64,000 nucleotides of DNA from NCBI GenBank assembly GCA_017506865.1, contig JAFCMP010000512.1, positions 1 through 64,000 on the forward strand, read 5' to 3'. This document shows positions 24,301-33,700 of the stretch, piece by piece. The notes under the pieces were generated by a model. The model saw only the letters and a list, made by a program, of their open reading frames with translations. It was not told the origin of the DNA and searched no databases. A program made the translations under genes and the position numbers. Positions within the stretch are counted from its first letter, which is position 1; each line of letters starts with the position of its first letter. This DNA is from Tribonema minus. Its lineage: Eukaryota > Sar > Xanthophyceae > Tribonematales > Tribonemataceae.

Positions 24301-27300
24301 AATCGCACCGCAGACTGTAACCCTATCAGCACGTGTCATCGCCCTAACCTGAGCCCTATCCTAGCCCTAAGCTGGATGGAGCATGCAGTGCGCAAGCTGC
24401 GGGCTGCCTCCGCGTTTTTGAATCTCAACTGTGTACTTTCAGAAGTGTGACTCAGTCCGCTATGTGCGAGCGCGGCACGCGAGCGTGCTGTTCACGTGTT
24501 GTAATCCCCTGCTGTACTTCTGTACTCCCTGTCGTTCGGCGACGGAGCATGCAACGCGCGCGCGCCGCACGCCCGCTAGAACCGTAACTGTTTGCGACTG
24601 AGTGCCGCTTGGCCCGAGTGCGCATGCGCGACGCGCAGCATTGCGCTGTCACTCGGGGCTACGCTCAAAATGCGCTCAGGCAACGGCGTGCGCTTACGCG
24701 CCATGACTAACCCTAACCCTAAGTCTGTGCTCGACCGTAGCTGCCACCCCCCTGCCCCAACAACTCCCTCCTCACCGTACCTCAACTGCAATCCCCCCCC
24801 CCCCCCCCCCCCCCCACACACACACACCTTAATCTAACTGCGTCATGGTCCCCTCCCCCCCGCTTCCCCCCCCCCCTTCTTCAACAGCAGCGTCCCCCGC
24901 GGTCCCCCCGCCCCCCGCCGGCCCCCCATCGCTCAGCGCGGGAGGAGCGTCTTCTGCCGTCAACACGCCGCAGTCTGCTGCAGCAGAGGCCTTTGCCACG
25001 GCGCCAAACGCGGCCGTCACGTCGCCGCGACCGCCGCCGCCGTCGGCGACGTCGCCGCTACCCGCGAGCGCGCCGGCGGCGCTGCAGGTGAGGTTGCTGA
25101 GCGCTGCTGCTGGTGCGCTGCTGCTGCTGCTGTTGTCGCTGCCGCTGCTGCGCGCTGCTGCTGCCGCTGCGGCGCATACGCTGCCGTCTCGTCCATCGCT
25201 ACGCCCCGTGGGGCGTGCCTGCGATTTGCACCGTGCCATCATCACCACACGGGTGATAGCAGCAGCAAACGCTGGCAGGACTCAAACACAATCTCCTGTT
25301 GTTGACAAGTTCTCTGATGCTGGGTCCCATTTTCTTCCAAATTCTTGCAGCAACAGTCGATGGGAACTGCTTCTAACCGCCAAAACATACAGGTGGCCCG
25401 GCACCCTGTCTGGCCCCAACCTCGCAGCACCCACCGTTTTTCCCAGCATACCCCAACCCCCTTTTGCTTCCGCACTCACAAAGCATTGGCCCCATGGGCC
25501 TGACCACTAAATAAGGCCGTAGCCAAGTACCGAGGGCGCGAGTCTTGCTCCTTCCTCAGGCCGCCACTCCCGAGTCGCCCGCTCTTATCCCATTATCTCG
25601 ACGTCTTTGGCTGCCATGCACACACGACCTAGTCACCCCTTAAACTCGCTCGTCGAGGTCTGCGAGTCCGCCCCATGGGCCTGACCATTGACAAGATCAT
25701 AGCCAGGCACAGGGGACGGGAGTCCCGCTCCTCTCTCAGACACGCCACTCTTGAGCGAGCCCCGCGCCCTTGTCCCGGCATCGCTGCGCCTCCTTGCCTG
25801 CCATGCACGCGACCCACTTGCTCTCAAGGCTCTCATTTTCGTGATCCTCAAACGCACTCACTCCGGATTCTCTCCCTGTTGCGTTGCGAGCGCACGGACT
25901 TAGGGTTAGGTTAGGGTTAGGGTTAGGATTAGGGTTAGCGCCACTCACCCCGTCGCTACCGTCGTCATCGCTCCCTCGAATGCAGGTGTCCGTCCCCCCG
26001 CCCCCGGCGTTCCCCCCGCCGCGTCCTCCCCCCTGCCCACTGGCGGAGCGTCACCTTTCCCCCCGCCGCTGCCGCCGGCGCCGGCGACTGCGCCGCAGTC
26101 GGTGTCGTCGCCCCCTCCTGCGGGGGGCGTGGCGGGGGGGGTGGGGGGCGCGCGCCCCACAGACTTCAAGCCCATCAAGCCCGACGGCTTCCACAGCAGC
26201 GCCAGCGACAAGGCGCTGCAGGCCCGGTGCGTCACCGTTTAAGTTTGTCAACTCCGCAGCCACACCTGATCAAAAGCGGCTTGAAGTCCCTGAACTGCGC
26301 TCCGGCTGCGCCGATCGGGGAGCCTCAGCGGAATCCTTGAGGTCTGAGACGCACGCGAGCTTTTGAAGCATTGAGGAATGATGTTTTTTGCCTTGTTTTT
26401 TTCAAGTTGAAGTGAGCTGCGCGCACGCACCCGCCGCTGCCACACTCCTACCTCTCCTGTCCTTGCGAGCGGCCGCCGCAGTGTCTGCAAAACTACACGC
26501 ATGCTCCGCCAGGATTTGAAGCAGGCTGCCAATGGAACCACATCATGTACTGTCTTGGAGGTTAGGTCGCCGACCTGACTTTGTGCCGAGCGCGCGGATC
26601 GCAGTGCGTACATGCATTTATAAACACATATGTACATCATGCTGAAGTACATGACTGCAGACTCACGCAGCAGCGGAGGTCGCAGCGAACTGCAAGTGCT
26701 GCCGACAGAGCAGGATTCCTCGCAGCCTCGCATGCATCACACGCAGAGTTAGGGTTACGGTCAGCACGCTATGGCTAGGGTTAGCACGCATCGCACGCCC
26801 ACATGGTCCATCGCTTGTCACGCCACGGGCATGCTCCTAGCCACTACCGGACGAGACAGGACCTTGCGTTACAATTTGGCTCGCACGCAGCGCCCATCGC
26901 AGCAGCTCTGAGGGCGCAGATCGGGGACATCATGCTGGAACATGTTCATTAGCGAGGGTGGGTACATGAGGGGGGGCAGGCAATCAATCGCGCAACTGCC
27001 TCCGCAGATTCGGCCACAATAAAGCGATACATGCACCTAGCGCGCCGCCGCTGCCCCCGCCATGCTTCTGCAGTGATCGTCACCATCATTGCAGTTGGGC
27101 CCACGATCTCTCAAGTGCTCACTTGAAACCACGATATCCCTCTGCCCCCCTCCCACCACGGTGTCCAAACCGTGCGCACCGCCGCCACCGCCGCCGCTGC
27201 CGCAGGTACGGGCACACCAAGGTTGAGTACAACCTCGCGCCGCCGCCGACGTTCTCGCAGCTGAGCCTCGGCGACGGCGCGGCGGCGGCGGCGCCGCCGC

Positions 27301-27449
27301 GCCACCACTACAGCGCGTACTCCGCCGGCGCGGCGCCGCGGCCCTCGTACATGATGTACGGCGGCGGCGGCGCCTCAACTCAGGTGCGCTCGCAGCAATA
27401 GCGCGCACTGCGGAGTTCTTTGCTGCGCATGCCGATGGCAGCGTGGCGC

Positions 27450-27484
<35 letters not shown>

Positions 27485-28694
27485 CGTTTACGCTGCTTGC
27501 GGCGCTCCCGTGCGCGCCCCGTGCAGCGCCTGCATTTGTATATTGATGTTGAAGATCAGCGCTTAGGCGGGCACCATGCGCTTGTCGCGCAGCAGCGTCA
27601 GCGGGCCGGTGACGCACCGTCGCGGCGCGGCGTCGCTGGTGCCTCACTGCCGCTGCGGCGCATGCCAGCGCTTGCGCACGTCTGATCGCGCCGCTGCCGC
27701 CCTGCTTCCCGTCGCCGCAGGCGCCCGCGCCGCCGCCGTCGCCGCCGCAGTTCTCGTACCACCAGCAGCAGCAGCAGCAGCACCAGTTTGCGCAGCCGCC
27801 GCCGCAGTATGCGCAGCAGCAGCAGCAGCAGCAGTACGCGCCGCAGCAGCAGCAGTACTCGCCGCCGCCCGGGCCGCCGCCGCCGCAGTACGCGCCCGCC
27901 GCGCAGCAGTATGGGCAGCAGCAGCTGCCGCAGGCGCAGTCGCCGGTGCCGCCGCAGCGCGCCGGCGGCCTGTTCGCCGGGGCACCTCCGAATGCGCAGG
28001 TGCGTGCAGCCAGCGTTCTTGCATTTGTACTTTGGTATCGTGCGCATGGCCGCTTTTGCACCGCGCCAACGGGCGTGGCCCGCGACTGCTTGCACAGCCA
28101 CATTTGTGCTCCACAGGTCTGCGATGACCGGTTTTCTGTTGCTCGCGGCAATATGCGTGTTTGCATCAGGGAGGCACACTTGTTTGAGTGTCGCTCACGC
28201 CAAGTTGTCGACGGGTTGTACAAGCAACCAATGTCTTGGGTTAGGGGTAGGGTTAGGGTTAAGGCTGGAAGCAGGGTTTGCCTGCCGCGCCACGCTGCTG
28301 CGCAATCCCGTCGCAGTGTCTTCGCGCGCTGCCGCTGCGCTAAGTCCGTGCTGCTGCAGCGCGTGCGACGTCACTGTGGACGCCGCTGAGCGCGAAGGCG
28401 GAATGCCAGTTGCGCAATCTAGTGTTCAGTACGCGCCTGTGCATGCCCACGGTGGTGCGCACCGCAGCGCCCGCTGCCCGCAGTTCTCAGAGCTGCGTCG
28501 CACCACCACCGGAACCAAACCGCTCGCGATGCTGCCCTCTGACGCTCCGCTGCGCCCTCTCTCATTCGTCGGTGCCCTCACCGGCGCAGGTCTCCGTGTT
28601 CGCGGCGCCTCCCGCAGCAGCAGCAGCGACGGCGTCCGCGGGCGCAGACGCGACGGTGGTCGACGCGTCGAGCGCCAGCAGCAGCGTCATGTGA
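17676..28694 (+). CDS. Ankyrin-repeat protein with long P/Q-rich disordered tail
   Basis: Exons: 17676-17780, 18004-18054, 19538-19692, 21410-21476, 22884-23060, 23500-23824, 24888 (or 24891)-25087, 25986-26226, 27206-27383, 27721-27999 and 28590-28694; about 627 aa. The N-terminus (MFNFLFQGNLGDIIAPIQ) leads into about three ankyrin units with GVTPVHMACQAG, GNTPLHYAAKG and WLLELGARVDARNASRQSPY, then HVVRQYLLPLQLKAE. The rest is low-complexity Pro/Gln/Ala, broken by an island, FKPIKPDGFHSSASDKALQA then RYGHTKVEYNLAPPPTF, that looks conserved. Ankyrin repeats mediate protein binding and the tail suggests a scaffold; function unknown. The first intron has a GC donor (AAG|GCAAGT). The exon at 24888 has a NAGNAG acceptor. 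Between the exons at 24888 and 25986 the frame is off by one; a missing base in a C run near 26026 would repair it and make the total divisible by three. Confidence 0.8.
19250..19600 (+). repeat. Three copies of an ankyrin exon 5' edge with acceptor
   Basis: The acceptor and first bases of the exon at 19538 (GCGGCAG|AGCGGCGTTACGCCC) recur at about 19267-19295 and 19395-19440. The second copy extends through GTGCACATGGCGTGCCAGGC. Runs of CATACATACCCCCTC and a CA repeat (19060-19088) lie just upstream. Confidence 0.75.
19685..20295 (+). repeat. Repeats of an ankyrin exon donor region
   Basis: The donor and intron start after 19692 (GAGTCGGCGGCGCGCGGAG) recur near 19767 and 20087. A further unit with ACTACTGCAGACTGCAGGGA occurs at about 19964 and 20203, both copies leading to GCCCCCCCCAGA-like ends. 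Confidence 0.65.
20543..21080. repeat. Interstitial telomere-like runs in ankyrin intron
   Basis: TTAGGG runs sit at about 20543-20566 and 21063-21080, with imperfect units near 21018-21060. They lie in the intron between the exons at 19538 and 21410. Confidence 0.65.
21357..21385 (+). repeat. 29-base C run before a splice acceptor
   Basis: An uninterrupted C run ends 24 bases before the acceptor CGCAG at 21409 and appears to serve as the polypyrimidine tract. Confidence 0.8.
21410..21905 (+). repeat. Ankyrin exon and its donor copied downstream
   Basis: The exon at 21410-21476 (VDARNASRQSPYDL, then GTGAGC) has a copy at about 21607-21660 reading VDARNASRESPYDL, then GTGAGT. The first intron bases are copied again at about 21850-21905. 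Confidence 0.75.
22195..22432. repeat. Inverted repeat of about 95 bases around a short tandem repeat
   Basis: The sequence from about 22200 to 22290 (CGGCGCTGTTGACACCGGAG onward) returns in reverse complement at about 22340-22432. The spacer is four or so units of TAGGCTGGCG. One arm reads plus-strand LLTPETVERVRQMVPALHKF. The arms could form a large hairpin in the pre-mRNA. Confidence 0.75.
22555..22930 (+). repeat. Three copies of an ankyrin exon 5' edge with acceptor
   Basis: GTGCGCATTGCTCAG|GCGA occurs at about 22555-22575 and 22758-22775, and as the true acceptor at 22869-22887. The first copy also keeps GTGGTGCGGCAGTACCTG followed by a GTGGGG donor, making a potential mini-exon. Confidence 0.75.
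25899..25939. repeat. Interstitial telomere-like run
   Basis: About six near-perfect TTAGGG units lie 47 bases upstream of the acceptor at 25985. Confidence 0.8.
27451..27483 (+). repeat. 33-base C run in ankyrin intron
   Basis: An uninterrupted C homopolymer in the intron between 27384 and 27720, far from the acceptor. Confidence 0.85.
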
Positions 28695-29578
28695 CGGGGC
28701 TGCTGCGTGTGGCCAACACGCATGTGCGGCGGCGGCGGCGCAGCGCGGGGCCTTGCGCGCGTCTGGCGTCCGTCGCGCAACGGGGGGCATCAATCGACAC
28801 GCTGCGGCACTCGATGGTGCGTGCCGCCGCCCTGCGCGCGTTGCAGCGCTCACGCTGCAACACTCACGCGCGGCCCGCAACGCGGTCACGGCACACGGCT
28901 CTGCGGCGCTCCACGCACGTAGCGGCGCGGCGCTGCCGCCGCTGCGCCGGTCTGCCGCCGCCGCTGCGCAGACGCAGCGGCGGGCGCGGCGGCGACAGTT
29001 AGGGGAACTGCTGCTGCACCTGCGCGCGGTGCAGCGGTTCGAGCTAGGAGTGCGGTGCGGCGAGCGTCGCGCTTGCCCCAAAGTAGTCATGCGGCTTAGG
29101 CGGCGGCGCAGATGACAGCCGCAGCGGCCTGCTGCTCGCGCACTCGCCGCACGCACCGCAGTGTAAAGTGCCGCACCAGGCACGACAGTACGCGACAAGT
29201 AATGCACGGAAACATACCCACCAGAGGGCCTCGCCGCTTGCTTCGTTCTGCCGTGTCCCTTGTGAGAATGTGCGCGCTGGCAGGTATCCTGCCTGCAGCT
29301 TTTGCATGATCCTCACTCTGTTCACAGTTCCAAATTTTCATTAGCATTGCTCTCACGCTCTACTTCAAGTTCAACTACCCAAGCAGGTTGTTGGGCCAGA
29401 GGGCAGCAGTGAGATTTGTGTGGGCAGCGTTTTGAGGCACTTGCACCCACCCAACACCTTCTGTAGAACTAATTGAAATATGCATGAGCACTCGCCTGCC
29501 TGCGCTTGCCGCACGTCAAAAGTTGAGAGAAATGCAAGTGATAGTTGCCGCGGCTGTTGCAGCGCTCCCTTAGTTCCC
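28695..29578. other. Spacer downstream of the ankyrin gene
   Basis: GC-rich at first, then more AT-rich after 29100. Open frames on both strands (for example 28578-29207 minus) are arginine- and alanine-rich without domains. No gene recognised. Confidence 0.4.
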
Positions 29579-29971
29579 ATGTACGTGCTCCGGGAGCTGC
29601 TCAATGATGTTGACAAAGTATGTTCATGAAACCTGTGCATGCCTCCCAAGTAGTGTTGAAGGCAAGCAAGTGTAAGTGACTGACTCCACTGTTGTGCAAG
29701 TGTGCAGAGCAACGCAGCAAACAAGGCAGCCCAGGCACGAGCACCCATTTCCACTGCCCCCCTGCACCAGCAGCAGCACACGATAGACATGAAGCTGCAA
29801 GACGGACTCTCAACGTCTATCTCGTCTATTTCCAGCTCTTGGTTCTCCTACGGGCCAGTGCTCTCGGACGCTGCAGCCATCTTTGTGCTCGCACCAAACG
29901 ACAATGCATGTCTGGTGCATCTTTGTGGGCGCTTTCGGGGGACCTGGAAACACCTGCTCCTGACCGGCTAG
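29579..29971 (+). CDS. Small hypothetical protein, two exons
   Basis: Not recognised. An exon at 29579-29617 (MYVLRELLNDVDK, donor GTATGT) joins in phase to 29708-29971 (acceptor TGTGCAG; SNAANKAAQARAPISTAPLH, ending GTWKHLLLTG and a stop), giving about 100 aa. The composition, with D, E, K and hydrophobics in balance, is more protein-like than the surrounding frames. The reading frame is open upstream of the ATG to a Met near 29482, so the start may be earlier. It lies between the ankyrin gene and the convergent calycin gene. Confidence 0.35.
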
Positions 29972-30769
29972 ACCGAAGGGGGTAGCCTGAGAATGCGCAG
30001 CCTTCGCGAAGGCTCGTGTCCCGTCGCCAATTCCGGGGGAGAGAAGGCTGGAGTTTTCAAAATTTCTGTGTACACAACGCAACAGACGGCGGCACGCGCC
30101 GAAAAACTATCTCGCAACAACACACATTTGGGCACCGATTCGGCGGCGGCCGGCGGCGGTGGCAACCGCTCCTGTGCAGCAGGGGCCGCGCCACCGCCGC
30201 TGCCGCCGCCGCTCTGCTGCTGCTGCTGCTGCCGCAGCCATGAACCCGGTTGTTGGAAACCACTACTCCCGAGTCCGCATGCGAGCATCGCTGCTGTGAT
30301 CGACAAGTGACTTGCGCGCTGCTCTCCGAGCGAGAGCTGCTGGGGGGCCGCTAGACTAGCGTGGCGCTGCCGCGTCGCCTGCCCGTGTCACGGGCGTAGG
30401 GGCGCAGCAGCGCACGTCGTGATGTGTTGGTCGCACAAGTCTGCTTTGCACACTACAGTAGTATGGGGCGTGCGGAGGCCTAGCGCCGCCGCCGCCGCCG
30501 CTGCCGCCGCCGCCACTGCGACTGCTGCCGCCGCAGCCAGCGCTGACGCAGCCACCGAAAATAAAAACATGGTCACAGCCGTACTGCGCGTTTGAACAAG
30601 TGCGGGCGCGCCGCAGCGTGCAGAGACCGTATTGCTCCCATGAGCTACCACTGCCACCGCGCGCGCGGGCGATGGACACAGCCGCTGCCGTCTTCGCTGT
30701 ACCGCCACGCAGCGGCAGCACCGCCGCCAGCGGCAGCATCAGCACCAGCGGCAGCAGCAGTCGCCGCCG
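29972..30769. other. Spacer between convergent genes
   Basis: Contains GCC/GCT-rich low-complexity DNA (about 30140-30235 and 30480-30545) and no recognised gene. Confidence 0.4.
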
Positions 30770-33700
30770 CTACCACGCGCTGTGCTGCCTGCCGCGCTCC
30801 GCGGCGCGCGGCCCGCGCGCGGCGACGGCGGCGGCGGCGCGCTCCGCCAGCTGCGCCGCCGCCGCCTCGCAGTCGTCGCCGTCGTAGCCGTCGTCGTCGA
30901 GCTGCACGCGCCGCACGACGAGGCCGCCGCGCGCCGTCGCCGCGGCAGCAGCACCGGCAGCAGGGCTAGTCGTCGAGGCTGCGGAGCGCTGCTGCGGCGC
31001 GGCGGCGGCGGCGGCGGCGCGCGGCTCGGTGAGGCGCTTGAAGATGTGGCGCGCGCGCGCCTCCTCGCCCGTCGCGGGTCTGCGCACGATCTGCTGCAGC
31101 ACGAGGGTGGCGCCGCCGTCCTCGAGCGTGCGCACGGCGATCATCTCCAGCGGCGCCGCCGCCGCTGCTGCAGGGGGGAGGGGGGGGGGGGCAAACGTGG
31201 GTGTGTGTTAGAGTGTTTGCTGGGGCGGCAGAGGTGCGGCAGGGGGGGGGGGGGGGCGGGGGGGCGGCAGACGGCGGGGGTGTCAGGGTGTTTGCTCAGG
31301 AGGCAGAGGTACGGCGGGGGCTGTCTGCGCTGGGCAACAGGGGGGCATCAAGGAGGGGGGGGGGGGGCAAATGGGGGGTGTCAGAGTGTTTGCTGGGGGG
31401 GGCAGAGGTGCGGCGGGCACTGGGCAACAGGGGGAGCATTGAACAGGGGGGGAGGGGGGCATCGGAAGGGGGGAAGGAGGGGGGGGGGGGGCTCAAGTGA
31501 CTGTGTGCTTGGATGAAGCTCCGCTGTCAACGCAGACTTGCAGCAGGTGTGCTGGGGGTGAGGTTTGAGGCGAACCGTGGTCGCCTTTGCGCAGCACCGC
31601 GAGCATCGGTGATGCACGCGTGCGCTCGCAGCGCTGCGCGAAGGCAACCGCGCGCTGCTCAAACCCCCGCGCATTGTCCAATGCAGGTGCACACCAACGC
31701 GCATCGCCGCCGCCGGCCGCTGCCCCTGCTAAACGGTAGATGCACGCGGCACACGTGCAGTTCCACAACAACCTCAACATGCCCCATGCAAAAGATTCGT
31801 CGCTCGGGCGCGCAGCACTCACCCTGGCTGCCGCCGCTGCTGCTGCCGCTGCTGCTGCCGCTGCTGCTGCCAACAGCGACGCTCGTCAGCATGAGGCTCT
31901 GCGCCTTGCCGTTCGCGGTGCCGCTGGCCCAATCAAGTACGACTTCATAGTCGCGCCCGCCGGACTTCTCAATGCGCGGCTCGTCGCCTGTACACCGCAC
32001 GCAGCGAGGAACGCACGCAGCGGCAGCGCACGGCACAGAGTGGCGTGTGTGAGGACCGGCAGGAGGCGAGAAAGTGTGAGGAGTCGAAGGGGGGCATTGC
32101 AGCAGCGTGGGTTTAATTGAATGAAGACAGGGCACGTGTTGTCTGCACGCGCGGGTCGTCGCCTGTACACCGCACGCAGCGAGCGGCATCGCAGCGGCAG
32201 CGCGTTGGCAGACAGGGGTGTGATCAGCGGCGGGGGGCGAGGAAGTGCGAGGATCCGAAGGGGGGCGGTACAGCAGCACGGCTTCTGCTGTATGAATTCT
32301 GCTCGCGCGGGCAGCGAGAGGCGTCGCAGCGGCAGCGCGCAGCGCAGAGTGGTGCGTGTGATCAGCTTAGGGTTAGGGTTGGGTTAGGGTTAGGGTTCGG
32401 GAGGTCAGGAGCGCGAGGAGTCGAAGAGGGGCGTTGCAGCAGCGCGGCTGCTAGTATATAGTTTCTACTTCGAGGGCACGTGTTTTCTCCGTGCGCGCCT
32501 GGTCGCCTGCTCACGCAGGCGGCGAGCGTCGCGGCGGCAGCGCGGAGCGCAAAGTGGTGTGTGTGATCAGCGGCGGGAGGGCGACGAGTCGAAGGGGGGT
32601 GTTGAAGCAGCATCGCTTCTGTTGAATACATCTGCTTCTGCAGAGCGTGTTGGATTCACGTGCTGCTCATCGTCGCCTGTTCGCGCAGGCAGCGTTGCGG
32701 AGAGCGGTTGCAGGTCGAAGAGATGCTGAAGTAGAACTTCCGAAAAAGCGTGGAATGCATGGGGGGCTTCACGAGGCGCCTGCCAGCAGGCGCTGCTGCG
32801 CTGCCGTAAGCCTAAACCTAATCCTAACCCTAGACCTAATACTAACCCTTATGTGGTGAGCACTGTCGCAAGCTACGGAAAGCGTTGCGAAATGCTCGGC
32901 GGCGCCTTGAGTAGGACAAAGGTCAAGGGTTAGGGTTGAGTTAGTGTTTGGGTTAGCTCTAACCCTCACCCTAACCCTAGCCCTATTCCTAAGAACAATG
33001 AACGCGAAACAATGACCCTGACCCTGACTCAGGACTAGCTCGACACACGGCTCATGGGTTGGGTTAGGGTCGGGGTTGGGCTAGGGTTAGCCGTACGTGG
33101 GCGTTGCAGCAGCGCACAGCGCAGATGGGTGCGAGGAACGGTGGGAGTGCCTCGGAGCGGTGCTTGCAAGCCAAAATGGCACTGCAGTGTACCTTCTATG
33201 CAGCGCGATTCCTACACTGGGATGACCGTCGAGGGTGGCAGCGCCTGGCGCTGCCTAGTTTTACCCCCTACCCTAACCCTGAACCCTAACCCTCCGTGAG
33301 TGCTACCGCCCACGCGGGCAGCGTCGCAGTAGTGCACATCACAGATGAGGCGTGCGGAGCGGCGGGAACGAGCGGTGCCGCAACTTGAAGGGGCGCGGCA
33401 GTCTATAGAACTCTTACAAAGCGCGTGATGAACGGGCATCGGCGTTTGGCACGGATAGCACGACAGCACGCCAACAACCACAATTGACCGACTCTGCAGG
33501 AGCAGAGCCGCGCGCGCGCCTATGCGCGCGCGCACCACTGTTGTAGTGGCCGTCGACCGAGCCAGTTGACACCAGTCGCACACCAGCGCGCCCAAGTGGC
33601 CACTCCGCCTGATTCATCAACGACAGCACAGCAGCGACTGTCGCGTCACCAGTAAACCTAACCCTAAGCTCAAGAGGTCGTCCACGCTGCGCAGGCCAGC

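Noticed and set aside
27375-28223. Cysteine/glycine-rich minus-strand frame resembling a metallothionein-like protein
   Set aside because: It is the reverse complement of CAG/CCG-rich polyQ/polyP coding sequence in the ankyrin gene.
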